Below, in pieces: positions 43,392 to 51,982 of a stretch of DNA of 64,000 bases. Numbering within the stretch: the first letter of the stretch is position 1; every line of letters begins with the position of its first letter. Position numbers and translations under genes: made by a program. The notes under the pieces were generated by a model. That model ran no database searches. It saw only the letters and a program-made list of their open reading frames with translations, and was not told the origin of the DNA. The DNA lies in NCBI GenBank assembly GCA_900540475.1, contig UQGG01000010.1:62001-126000 (forward strand). Direction: 5' to 3'. The stretch comes from an uncultured Robinsoniella sp. GTDB lineage: Bacteria; Bacillota; Clostridia; Lachnospirales; Lachnospiraceae.

Positions 43392-44402
43392 TTAAATTCT
43401 CGTCACCCCTTTTAAATACTCATCTACCGCTTTCAGATTCTCAACCGGCGTCATCTTGGGAACCTCACATCCTGCACTAACCAGTGATGTCCTGTCGCCC
43501 AGATCTATACAAGATTTTACCGCCTCTATGACATCATCCCTGCTTCCCTGAAGAAGGATGGATGTGGGGTCAAAATTTCCGCAGATCGAACACTTTCCGG
43601 CTGCCACCTGAATGGCATTTTCATAATCGGTCAGGTAATCGATATCTATAATGTCAGCCCCGGTTTCTATCATTAGTTCTAATATATGGTTTGTATTTCC
43701 ACAGATATGTAGTTTTACCAGTCCACCATATTCATGAATCCCCTGCACTATTTTCTGCTCCAGCGGGAAAATAAACTCTTGATAGATCTCTCTGCTAACC
43801 AGGGAAGCCGCTGCATCCCCCATACCAATGATATCAGCTCCGGCATCAATCTGCGCTTTCGCACAGTCCAGCGCCTGTGAAGCAATTATTTCCATAGCCT
43901 CTTCCACTGCTTCCGGCTCGTCAAAAAGCATAAGCATCCCGTCACTTACCCCCGTTAGGTCCGTAAATTCTGCAAAGGGTCCTTCCACCCAGCCCAGAAT
44001 GGGATATTCCTTACCTTTTAATTCTCTGAACAATTGTACTGCTTTTATCCGATCCAGCATTCTTTCGGATTTCAGTGGGTCCCATTTTTTTATTTTAGAC
44101 AACTCCTCCGCTTCCTTTACCAGAATTTCTCTGCAAACCGGCAGATCATCTTCCATAAATACAACCTCTGCACCATAGTCAGCAACCTCTCTGTTAGGAT
44201 CCGACATTACCGTTAATATGTCCAGCCCAAAATCCTCCGCCGTTTTAAGCTGTGCAGAAACCAGTTTCCTGTAATCCTTGCAGAATTCTCCATACTTAAT
44301 CCCTGCATACTTAGCTGCAAATAGCATTACAATATTCAGATTTGGAATTTTGTCAACTTCATCGCCTTTCAGCCTTGCATACAATCTTTTCTTTGGTGTC
44401 AT
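43392..44402 (-). CDS. UroD-fold protein D, methylcobamide:CoM methyltransferase-like (MtbA/MtaA type)
   Basis: This 336-residue protein is the closest of the four UroD paralogues to MtaA/MtbA. It keeps LHICGN (His-x-Cys) and VSAGCEVP (third Cys), which in MtaA/MtbA bind the zinc that activates the methyl-accepting thiol. Other segments are GWVEGPFAEFTDLTG and GADIIGMGDAAASLVS. In non-methanogens such proteins can move methyl groups between corrinoid proteins and tetrahydrofolate or another acceptor, but no corrinoid protein or MtaB/MtvB homologue is in the window. GGAGG precedes ATG and a clear promoter lies upstream. Confidence 0.78.
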   Translation of the reverse strand: MTPKKRLYARLKGDEVDKIPNLNIVMLFAAKYAGIKYGEFCKDYRKLVSAQLKTAEDFGLDILTVMSDPNREVADYGAEVVFMEDDLPVCREILVKEAEELSKIKKWDPLKSERMLDRIKAVQLFRELKGKEYPILGWVEGPFAEFTDLTGVSDGMLMLFDEPEAVEEAMEIIASQALDCAKAQIDAGADIIGMGDAAASLVSREIYQEFIFPLEQKIVQGIHEYGGLVKLHICGNTNHILELMIETGADIIDIDYLTDYENAIQVAAGKCSICGNFDPTSILLQGSRDDVIEAVKSCIDLGDRTSLVSAGCEVPKMTPVENLKAVDEYLKGVTRI

Positions 44403-44425
44403 AAATACCTCCTTCTATCGTTCAA

Positions 44426-44478
44426 TGGAACGTTCCATATTATAGTTCAAGTATAGTATGCACTCCTGCTAATGTCAA
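44426..44478 (-). promoter_or_regulatory. Promoter with operator palindrome for UroD protein D
   Basis: On the minus strand TTGACA (44473-44478), 17 bases, then TATACT (44450-44455). A perfect 12-base palindrome TGGAACGTTCCA (44426-44437) lies just downstream, flanked on both sides by TTGAAC. Placement over the start of transcription suggests a repressor site. Confidence 0.75.
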
Positions 44479-44589
44479 TCAAAAACCTTACCGGCTTCCC
44501 GGGTTTTTAACCTGTCATCCAGCAGCCAATAAACCTGCAGCTCATTAATTTTCCCTTTTTCCATAATAAATATCTACATTAAAATAAAA

Positions 44590-44636
44590 ACAGCCCACAC
44601 ATATGCACTTTTAATCAATGCATATGTGTGGGCTGT
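44590..44636 (-). terminator. Terminator after the FabT-like gene
   Basis: Perfect 18-base arms ACAGCCCACACATATGCA and TGCATATGTGTGGGCTGT; on the minus strand TTTTTATTTT follows. A second hairpin, GTACAGCAT...ATGCTGTAC (44642-44677), lies between it and the gene. Confidence 0.88.
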
Positions 44637-44711
44637 ACCCTGTACAGCATTGCACAAATTATTGAGTCATGCTGTACGAATGCCATAAGGCATAAATATT
44701 TTAATTTAAAT

Positions 44712-45146
44712 CTAATAATTCCGAAAAAATTCTTTTAAATTAGATAATGCCTGTCCCAATACCTTCATCTCATCCTTAGACAGACCCTTTATTGTAGCTT
44801 TTACCATCTGTTCATGAAATTGCCTGTGATGGTTAAAAGCCCGCTTTCCTTTATCGGAAAGAGAAATGAGAACCACACGCCTGTCTTTCTCACTGCGAAT
44901 TCTATCCACATAACCTTTTTTTACAAGACTGTTTATGGCAATTGTCAGAGTTCCCATGGTTACCGAAAGAGATTTCGCAACAGTCGACATATTTTTAGCT
45001 TCATTTACACCAATTGCTTCGATAATGTGCATATCGTTGTTGGAAATATCTTTAAATTCACCCGTAATAATTGCTTTTTCTTCTATTGCCATAATGTCAT
45101 TAAACAAATTAACCAACACATCATTTATCGTATCATGCGTATTCAC
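44712..45146 (-). CDS. MarR family regulator (FabT-like)
   Basis: This 144-residue winged-helix protein has MSTVAKSLSVTMGTLTIAIN as recognition region and RIRSEKDRRVVLISLSDKGK as wing. The beginning (NDVLVNLFNDIMAIEEKAI) is like FabT regulators that stand before fatty acid synthesis genes in Firmicutes, but no fab gene is seen here. The start is GTG at 45146 with GAGGTGATAAT before it. It appears monocistronic, ending in two hairpins. The target is unknown. Confidence 0.82.
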   Translation of the reverse strand: MNTHDTINDVLVNLFNDIMAIEEKAIITGEFKDISNNDMHIIEAIGVNEAKNMSTVAKSLSVTMGTLTIAINSLVKKGYVDRIRSEKDRRVVLISLSDKGKRAFNHHRQFHEQMVKATIKGLSKDEMKVLGQALSNLKEFFRNY

Positions 45147-45292
45147 ATTATCACCTCTCTCTTTGGCTCCTTATCTGGATGCATGTCTTACATTCTGAAT
45201 TAATCTATTTTATACTATTACATTCATTTCCTATAATTTACTTTGATATACAAAGTATTATACACTACTTCCATTGGTTATACAATATTTTC

Positions 45293-46507
45293 TTACAGGA
45301 ATTGTTCCCCATATCCATAATGTTCCACAACATAATCAATGTCTTTATCGCCTCTTCCGCTCAGGCATACCAAAATGGATCCCTGTTTCATTTCTTTTGC
45401 TTTCTTCATAGCATAAGCTACGGCATGAGAACTTTCAATTGCAGGAATAATACCTTCATAGCGTGAAAGTTTAAAGAAAGCTTCCATGGCATCCTCATCA
45501 CTGGCTGTTGTATACTGTACCCGCTCAAGATCCTTTAAAAATGCATGTTCCGGGCCTACAGACGGATAGTCCAGTCCGCTGGCAATAGAGTAAACCGGTG
45601 CCGGTTCTCCTTTGGCATCCTTTAACATGATACTCTCAAATCCATGCATAACACCTTTTTCTCCATAGGTCATAGACGCCGCATGATCCCCAAGACCTGA
45701 TCCCCGTCCCAGCGGTTCTACTCCAACGATATCTACTGCTTCTTCAAGAAATGGGATAAACATTCCGATAGAATTACTTCCGCCGCCTACACAGGCACAT
45801 ACAACATCCGGAAGCAGACCGGTCATTTCCTTAAACTGATCTTTTGCTTCGTAGCCTACTACCGACTGGAAATCTCTGACCATTAATGGGAATGGATGTG
45901 GTCCAAGGGCTGAACCGATGCAGTATATGGAATCTTTATAATTCTTAGCATAGGATTCAAAAGCAGAGTCTACCGCTTCTTTTAAAGTCTTCAGTCCATG
46001 GGAAACGGGAACCACTTTTGCACCCAGGATCTTCATTCTGGTCACATTGGGAGCCTGCTTTGCAATATCAACCTCACCCATGTGGATTTCACATTCCAGG
46101 CCAAAAAATGCAGCTGCAGTAGCCAGCGCCACTCCATGCTGTCCGGCACCTGTTTCTGCAATCAGTCGTTTCTTACCCATGAATTTGGCAAGTAACCCCT
46201 CACCCATGCAATGATTCAGCTTATGTGCACCTGTATGGTTTAAGTCTTCTCTTTTTAAATAAATCTGGCAGTTTCCCAAAAGTCCGGACAAACGCTCACA
46301 GTGGTAAACCGGCGTAGGCCTTCCCTGAAATTCCTTGCGGATTCTTCGCAGTTCATTGATAAACTGGGATGAATGGCAAATCGTCTGATATGCATCTGCA
46401 ATTTCCTCAAAAGCAGGTTTCAGTTCCTCAGTCAGATAAGCCCCTCCATAAGGTCCGAATCTGCCGTCTTTATCAGGATAATTTCTCAAATATGTTCTAT
46501 AGTCCAT
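45293..46507 (-). CDS. trpB: Tryptophan synthase beta chain, standalone
   Basis: This 404-residue PLP enzyme has Lys96 in EDLNHTGAHKLNH, AETGAGQHGVALA, and the phosphate-binding CVGGGSNSIGMFIPF; these are TrpB features. TrpB joins indole and serine to give tryptophan. No trpA or other trp gene is near, so here it probably salvages indole, which is common in the gut, unless trpA is elsewhere. HKLNH instead of the common HKINN is a small departure. The promoter TTGATA-N17-TAAGAT is at 46540-46568; the leader is only about 25 bases, too short for a T-box or attenuator. GGAGG precedes ATG. Confidence 0.92.
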   Translation of the reverse strand: MDYRTYLRNYPDKDGRFGPYGGAYLTEELKPAFEEIADAYQTICHSSQFINELRRIRKEFQGRPTPVYHCERLSGLLGNCQIYLKREDLNHTGAHKLNHCMGEGLLAKFMGKKRLIAETGAGQHGVALATAAAFFGLECEIHMGEVDIAKQAPNVTRMKILGAKVVPVSHGLKTLKEAVDSAFESYAKNYKDSIYCIGSALGPHPFPLMVRDFQSVVGYEAKDQFKEMTGLLPDVVCACVGGGSNSIGMFIPFLEEAVDIVGVEPLGRGSGLGDHAASMTYGEKGVMHGFESIMLKDAKGEPAPVYSIASGLDYPSVGPEHAFLKDLERVQYTTASDEDAMEAFFKLSRYEGIIPAIESSHAVAYAMKKAKEMKQGSILVCLSGRGDKDIDYVVEHYGYGEQFL

Positions 46508-46539
46508 GGTACCCCTCCGTAAAATTTAATATTATGTTT

Positions 46540-46568
46540 ATCTTAGCATGAAAGCACCAGATTATCAA
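46540..46568 (-). promoter_or_regulatory. trpB promoter
   Basis: TTGATA (46563-46568), 17 bases, TAAGAT (46540-46545) on the minus strand, with transcription expected near 46533. The direct repeat ATACACCGC occurs twice just upstream. Confidence 0.65.
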
Positions 46569-46693
46569 CTAAATTGAAGTGTAAAGGGCCGGCGGTGTAT
46601 TCGGCAACAGTTTCAGCGGTGTATGAATAGACGTGGTAAATTATGCTGCGGCATGTTATAATTGCCTTACAAAAATCGTAACACATGTACACC

Positions 46694-47012
46694 AGAGCCT
46701 GTTTGAAATTAATTCCTTCCATCTGCACACCGCACTTCGCGGTATACTAGTGCCTCCCGGCGCAAATACGCCACTATATAGCACCCGCTATCCGCGCCAG
46801 TTGCACGTCTGTGAATCTGGCCGTAGCCCGCTACGCCGTCAATTCACAGACGCACACCTGACGCAGATATCAGGCACTATATATCGACGTATTTACGCCG
46901 GGAGGCACTAGCTCCGGATTCAAATTTATAGCCCGCTATGAGCCATTCATTTGGAAATAATCTTCCGCAAAGTATGATGCACAGCAGTCGGAATGCAATT
47001 TCAAAAACGCTT
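46694..47012. repeat. Dispersed repeat, long hairpin form B (about 320 bp inverted repeat)
   Basis: An inner hairpin (46746-46911) has ACTAGTGCCTCCCGGCG facing CGCCGGGAGGCACTAG and the tip CGTAGCCCGCTACG (46822-46835). Outer arms pair again: GTTTGAAATT...CTTCGCGG (46701-46742) with CCGCAAAGTATG...AATTTCAAAAAC (46966-47006), after a roughly 48-base unpaired insert on the right. No convincing gene lies in 46508-47096 besides this element and the trpB promoter. Confidence 0.82.
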
Positions 47013-47096
47013 AACAATAAAAAATATTTAAATGATATCCGGTAGTTTACAAATCCTTTTATTTACAGTTAAGACCGGATTTAAATGGAGGTCTCT

Positions 47097-49397
47097 ATGC
47101 CTACAATAAAAGATGTAGCCAAACTTGCCGGTGTCTCTCATGGTACCGTTTCAAATGTTATAAATGGAGCAAAAAGTGTCAATAGTCAGATCGTTAAGCG
47201 CGTCCGGAATGCTATGGAGGAACTTGGGTACCAGCCAGACGCTAAAGCAAGAAGCATGCGTAACAGTAAAACCAGACTAATTGGGGTTGTGCTTCCCGAT
47301 ATCACACAGCCCAAGTATGCAAAACTGTATACCGGGTTAGAATTAAAACTGAGAAGTCAGGGATACATATTGTGTTTATTCTGTACGCAGAGTGATCGTG
47401 AATCCGAGATAAAAGCACTCACACAGATCTGTCAGCAGCGCATGGATGCCCTGGTCATTGTCACCTGTATGCCGGATGCCGCCGCACCATTTGAGCAGAT
47501 TGAAAAAAGCGGCATTCCCATTATCTTTGTGGATCACCAGTTAAGTAATATGAAGCACCGGATTTTTGCTTCTTTTGACCAGTCCGCCTATGCAGACCTA
47601 ACTGCCCGGATGCTGATTGGAGAGGGGCATAACCGGATCGGAATTATTGCCGGCAGAAAAGATTATTCCAATGAATTATCTTTTATAGACGGTATTCGGC
47701 AGTCATATGAAGAAAATGGTATTCCATTGGAACAAGCACTGATCCGGCAAGTGCCTGAAGGAAAAGAACAGGCATTTCGTATTATGTCTGATTGGAATCA
47801 TAGAGGATTAAATCCCACTGCGGTAATAACCACCAATACCGCTTTTTATCAGGGGGCATCTGCTGCAGTCAGCCTTTTTTACAGTGACACTGCTCCTGTT
47901 CTCCTGAACCTGGATACCCCCGATTGGTGCGAAAATATCTGTGATAAAACAACACTGAAAGTCGAACAGGATTATCGTGAACTTGGAGAAAGAGCCGGTT
48001 CCTTTTTATTGCAGAAGATTGGCACGAAAGAATTTTCTGAGACCGTAAACCTTTTGATCAGTCCCGGGGCCAGTACTGCCGGAAGCACAAGGGATCATAT
48101 CCACCCGCATACACACCAGGAAAAGTATGGAACAAAAAGCGTTCCATACTTTCTATTGAAGCAGTACCGCAGACCCGTCTGCGGTATGCAGGGGTATAAA
48201 TATGAGAAAAGACCTTTACGCCTTCTCATGCTGCAGTGTGCATCGGCTAAGGCACTGGATATTATTAAAGACCGTTTTACAAAAGAATGGGGCATACCGG
48301 TTGTAATTGATATGATACCATATGATGCACTTTACGACAAAATAACAGGGCAGGATTCTTCTTATGATATGATCCAGATGGACATATCCTGGATGGCGGG
48401 TCCTTTGAAAGACAAGATTCTCTGTGAATTGCAGACGGATACATCTGTGAACGACCTTATTATCCGGTCATTTCCAGAAGATATATTAAAAAAATATGAT
48501 TCCCATAGCCAAAAAAGATGCGGTCTTCCATTTATGTTTGATGCACAGATACTTTTCTACCGGAAAGATCTCTTTGAAGACCTGCAATATCAGCGTATGT
48601 ATTATGAGCAGTTTAAGAAGGAACTTCGGATACCCAGAACATGGGAAGAATATAATCAGATTGCACGTTTTTTCACAAAAAGCTATAACACTGATTCACC
48701 GGTACCATATGGAAGTACCGCCGGAGGTGCTCCTTACAACAGCGTATATGAATTAATGCCCCGAATCTGGGATCAGGGAATTACACTGGATGCATCTCTG
48801 TCTGCATGGGAATCTTCTTCTTCGGTCCTGGTGGACGGATTAAAGGATTATAAAGAAGTTTTTTCCTGTGCTGACCCAAAAGCGTCAGGCTGGAACTGGA
48901 CCATGCAGACAGAGGCGTTTCATCAGGGCAATGCCGCTATGATGGTTCTTTATCAGGCTCATTTCTCAGATTATTTTTATGCTCTGGATTCTAAAATTAG
49001 CAATAATATTGGATTTGCTCCAATTCCAGGCAGCAGCTCCGTAGAAGGAGGCTGGCTTTTGGGTATCCATAAACAAACCCAAATGTACCCGGAGGCAGCC
49101 CAATTTTTCCAGTGGCTTTTACAACCGGATATTGCTGCAGCTTTTAACCTGCTTGGCGGCACTCTTCCAGTGAAACAGATGTTTACCTCAAATGAAATGA
49201 AAGATCTGTATCCCTGGCTGAAGCAATCACTGAATATTTTCTCTCACAGCAGACCTATGCTTCAGCCTTTACAGGATAATTACACACAGTGGGAATTTGA
49301 AAAGGCGGCAGGCAGGTGGATTCATGAGTATATTGCAGGGAGAATTTCTGAGCGGGAGACGTTGGCGCATATCTATAAAGAATACCTGAATATTTAG
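47097..49397 (+). CDS. LacI-family regulator fused to an ABC-type solute-binding domain
   Basis: This 766-residue protein contains two normally separate proteins in one frame. Residues 1-55 are a LacI HTH (TIKDVAKLAGVSHGTVSNVI) and 58-326 a LacI/PBP1 sensor domain (LIGVVLPDITQPKYAKLYTG, GHNRIGIIAGRKDYS). After a linker (327-368), residues 369-766 are an extracellular solute-binding family 1 (MalE/UgpB-like) domain: GLPFMFDAQILFYRKDLFED, RTWEEYNQIARFF, GFAPIPGSSSVEGGWLLGIH and AFNLLGGTLPVK. There is no signal peptide or membrane helix, so the binding domain must be cytoplasmic. ATG follows GGAGGTCTCT. It may read two ligands. The target gene is not evident; neighbours are convergent. Confidence 0.88.
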   Translation: MPTIKDVAKLAGVSHGTVSNVINGAKSVNSQIVKRVRNAMEELGYQPDAKARSMRNSKTRLIGVVLPDITQPKYAKLYTGLELKLRSQGYILCLFCTQSDRESEIKALTQICQQRMDALVIVTCMPDAAAPFEQIEKSGIPIIFVDHQLSNMKHRIFASFDQSAYADLTARMLIGEGHNRIGIIAGRKDYSNELSFIDGIRQSYEENGIPLEQALIRQVPEGKEQAFRIMSDWNHRGLNPTAVITTNTAFYQGASAAVSLFYSDTAPVLLNLDTPDWCENICDKTTLKVEQDYRELGERAGSFLLQKIGTKEFSETVNLLISPGASTAGSTRDHIHPHTHQEKYGTKSVPYFLLKQYRRPVCGMQGYKYEKRPLRLLMLQCASAKALDIIKDRFTKEWGIPVVIDMIPYDALYDKITGQDSSYDMIQMDISWMAGPLKDKILCELQTDTSVNDLIIRSFPEDILKKYDSHSQKRCGLPFMFDAQILFYRKDLFEDLQYQRMYYEQFKKELRIPRTWEEYNQIARFFTKSYNTDSPVPYGSTAGGAPYNSVYELMPRIWDQGITLDASLSAWESSSSVLVDGLKDYKEVFSCADPKASGWNWTMQTEAFHQGNAAMMVLYQAHFSDYFYALDSKISNNIGFAPIPGSSSVEGGWLLGIHKQTQMYPEAAQFFQWLLQPDIAAAFNLLGGTLPVKQMFTSNEMKDLYPWLKQSLNIFSHSRPMLQPLQDNYTQWEFEKAAGRWIHEYIAGRISERETLAHIYKEYLNI

Positions 49398-49434
49398 CAA
49401 CATCATAAATGGACAGGCCGCCTGTAAAAAATAG

Positions 49435-49486
49435 CAAAAGAAGGGCATGATTACCATTAAACAGCAATCACGCCCGTCTTCATCAA
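49435..49486 (-). terminator. Terminator after the YjiH-like gene
   Basis: On the minus strand GAAGACGGGCGTGATT pairs with AATCATGCCCTTC with a small bulge, followed by TTTTGCTATTTTTT. It lies between two convergent genes. Confidence 0.75.
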
Positions 49487-49499
49487 ACAAAATATTCTC

Positions 49500-50846
49500 T
49501 TATTTAATCAATATATTAGCCAGTAAAACAATAATCGGCAGACTGATGATCGTTCTTTCTAAAAAGATAATAATCAATTCTTTCAATCCCATAGGAACCT
49601 TACTTTTAATAATAACTGCACCTACCTCTGTAAGGTATATAATTTGCACCAGTGACAGCACCCCTATGATAAACTTCGTTTTTACTGTTGTAATGGAACT
49701 GATTAACAGGGCCGGGATAAACATGTCCACGAATCCCACCAAAGTAGCGGGTGCTGCCTGGAATGCATGTTCTACGCCCAATAGCTGCAGATACCAGCCC
49801 ATAGGGTATGAAATCCATTGGAAAATAGGCGTATACTCTACCAGTATCAGGCTGATCGTTCCCCAGGTAATGACAATTGGGATCAGATCAAAAAACATTC
49901 CAGTCAACACTTTCATGCCGGAGCTTAAAACCGTATGTACACCAAATTCCTCAGCACGTTTACAGCTTTGTTCCATCGCCCAGCCCAGGGTGGAGATGTG
50001 GGATGGTACTTCCTCCTGTATGCGTTTTCCAGTCTTTGGATTATACTCATCCGGTATTTTGGAAAGCGGTCGTATTCTGGTGAGTACAAAAGCCAGGAAG
50101 ATTCCTACAACACAGATTACAAAGTAAAAGCTTGGGAATACCTGTGTAATCTCCAATGTCTCGGCAACTAACAGACAGAAAGGAACGGAGACCAGCGAGA
50201 AGTTTGTCATTATCACAGATGCTTCCCTTCCGGTATAGTATCCTCCGTTATACTGCTCACGGGTGAGAATCACTGCGGCATTTGATGCTCCGAACCAGGA
50301 AGCTATTAAATCTACAGATGCCCTGCCGGGAACACGAAACAGCGGCCTTACCACAGGTTTTGCTATGACTCCCAAAAATTCCATAATCCCGCAGTCAGTC
50401 AGAAAAGGCATAATGAAGCTGAATGCCAGCACGATACATACGAGAGAACCAGCGAGACTTACCATATTTGCCCCGGTGTCTGCAGAAATAATTAACTCAG
50501 GCCCTAATTTGAATATGACCATAGCGGTTATTACCAGGCTTAAAATTTTTGTAATGAGATAAAAAGGGGTTACCTTAAATATTCTGGTCAATGCCTTATG
50601 GTCCCGTATCCACTTGGGTTTCCAAATAAAGTCTATCCCGGATACTACCGTGGTGGACAGCATCAGAATCAGTACAAAATAAGGTAAAATCGCTGACAGC
50701 CAGGTTTTAACAGCACTTTGCAGTTCCGAAATTCCAGTTGTAAAGGATTTATCCTTTGGGATGGGAACCAAAAACATGGCAATACCAAAAGCAGAAAACA
50801 GGACAAATTTTATAATATTTTTTGCCTTAACATTTGATGTGTTCAT
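49500..50846 (-). CDS. YjiH family membrane protein (nucleoside-recognition GATE domain)
   Basis: This 448-residue protein has about ten to eleven hydrophobic helices. It resembles YjiH-type proteins with nucleoside-recognition domains: FIMPFLTDCGIMEFLGVIAK, ASWFGASNAAVILTREQYNG and FVDMFIPALLISSI. Such proteins may be transporters, but substrates are unproven. It is the last of three minus-strand genes (aminotransferase, oxidoreductase, YjiH), so uptake or export of an amino-acid-related compound is a possible role. GGAAAGGAAAG lies before ATG. Confidence 0.78.
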   Translation of the reverse strand: MNTSNVKAKNIIKFVLFSAFGIAMFLVPIPKDKSFTTGISELQSAVKTWLSAILPYFVLILMLSTTVVSGIDFIWKPKWIRDHKALTRIFKVTPFYLITKILSLVITAMVIFKLGPELIISADTGANMVSLAGSLVCIVLAFSFIMPFLTDCGIMEFLGVIAKPVVRPLFRVPGRASVDLIASWFGASNAAVILTREQYNGGYYTGREASVIMTNFSLVSVPFCLLVAETLEITQVFPSFYFVICVVGIFLAFVLTRIRPLSKIPDEYNPKTGKRIQEEVPSHISTLGWAMEQSCKRAEEFGVHTVLSSGMKVLTGMFFDLIPIVITWGTISLILVEYTPIFQWISYPMGWYLQLLGVEHAFQAAPATLVGFVDMFIPALLISSITTVKTKFIIGVLSLVQIIYLTEVGAVIIKSKVPMGLKELIIIFLERTIISLPIIVLLANILIK

Positions 50847-50873
50847 TCATTTTCTTTCCTTTCCATTATGGTT

Positions 50874-51947
50874 CTAAAGTTCCTCTACTTGCTGCATTGC
50901 CTCAAAAATCATATCTTCTGTCACCTGATAAGGCATATGCTTCAGATCCGGTCCCTGCACAATTTCCGCTAAAACTTCAGCCATTTCCCCCCGGTCATTT
51001 TTTATATCCATATCTTCTAATTTTACCGGCATAGAAAGATCCTTCAGAAAACGGTACAGACGTTTCATTTCTTTCACCTGTCCATCCACTGCAAGCTGAA
51101 CCAGCACGCCATAAGCAACCACATCCCCATGCAGGTTTTTTTCCTCAAACCCGGGCAGAATCGCCAGTCCATAGAAGACGGAATGGGCAATTGCGCCGTT
51201 ATAATCATCATGAACCATAAGAGACACCATTCCGGTACTCACTACATTTGCCAGGACAACCTGGGTTAATGCAGCGGTAACCTGATGCTTCCTGCAATCC
51301 TCCATTGCCTGCTGTCCGTAAGTCAATACCGGTTCATAGCAAAGATTGCTGATTTCTCTTCCCATATACGAACTGTGATCCAGTTCATCTCCTCTTGCGG
51401 ACAGGTGGCATTCAAAATGTTTGGCAATGGTATCTCCCATTCCGGCTCTCAGATAACAGTCCGGCGCCTCCGCTATAATCTGTGTATCGATAAATGCATG
51501 GACAGCCGGCTTTTCAAAATAATAAAAACTCTCAAAAGAACCGTCTTCACGGTAAACTACCGATAATGCTGTGGCAGCCGCGCAGGTTGCAGCTATTGTG
51601 GGCAATGTTACAACCGGGATCTTAAGGTCACAGGCAACACCTTTTGCGGTATCCAGTGCCTTACCTCCTCCCATGCCTGCGATAAAGTCTGCGCCCAGCT
51701 TTTCAATCTGTTCTGACAACTCATGTATCCTGCTATAGGTACAGTCCTTTCCTGCCTCTATACATGCAGACATTACCAGATCTGATTCCTGAATGGAAGC
51801 GGTGAGTTTTTCTTTCCCTTTACTCAAAGCTGTCTTTCCGCCGATTAATACAAAACGCCTTCCAAGTCTTTGACAAACCTTGCCAAAAGACTGATATGCA
51901 TCTGCTCCGATTGTATAATTTGTAAATGAAACCGTATATTCTGACAT
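50874..51947 (-). CDS. Iron-containing/glycerol-type dehydrogenase, probable 2-oxoacid reductase (YbdH/HcxA-like)
   Basis: This 357-residue protein belongs to the GldA-like branch of group III alcohol dehydrogenases: GMGGGKALDTAK binds NAD, and metal ligands are expected in AGMGDTIAKHFE (Asp, His) and GAIAHSVFYGL (His). Its neighbour is a YbdL-like aminotransferase, as in E. coli where ybdH (hydroxycarboxylate dehydrogenase) lies beside ybdL. A role reducing 2-oxo acids from transamination to 2-hydroxy acids is therefore more likely than glycerol oxidation. Assignment within the family is by eye. Confidence 0.75.
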   Translation of the reverse strand: MSEYTVSFTNYTIGADAYQSFGKVCQRLGRRFVLIGGKTALSKGKEKLTASIQESDLVMSACIEAGKDCTYSRIHELSEQIEKLGADFIAGMGGGKALDTAKGVACDLKIPVVTLPTIAATCAAATALSVVYREDGSFESFYYFEKPAVHAFIDTQIIAEAPDCYLRAGMGDTIAKHFECHLSARGDELDHSSYMGREISNLCYEPVLTYGQQAMEDCRKHQVTAALTQVVLANVVSTGMVSLMVHDDYNGAIAHSVFYGLAILPGFEEKNLHGDVVAYGVLVQLAVDGQVKEMKRLYRFLKDLSMPVKLEDMDIKNDRGEMAEVLAEIVQGPDLKHMPYQVTEDMIFEAMQQVEEL

Positions 51948-51982
51948 ATCTTTTCTCCTGAACTTCTGTACGATTAGATGTA

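Noticed and set aside
43392..44402. Genuine heme-pathway UroD
   Set aside because: Zinc ligands H-x-C and a later Cys fit MtbA/MtaA-type methyltransferases, and no heme genes are nearby.
44403..44580. Cobalamin riboswitch before the MtbA-like gene
   Set aside because: No B12-box-like sequence or extended leader is visible; the region shows an ordinary promoter and a palindrome.
46508..46600. T-box or attenuator before trpB
   Set aside because: The promoter at 46540-46568 leaves a leader of about 25 bases, too short, and no T-box motif is seen.
46543..46728. 61-codon minus-strand frame before trpB
   Set aside because: It overlaps the trpB promoter and the repeat element, has no ribosome binding site, and is not a tryptophan-rich leader peptide.
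49447..50127. 226-codon plus-strand frame opposite the YjiH-like gene
   Set aside because: The minus-strand protein has clear membrane helices and family motifs; the plus frame is a mirror image without a start site.
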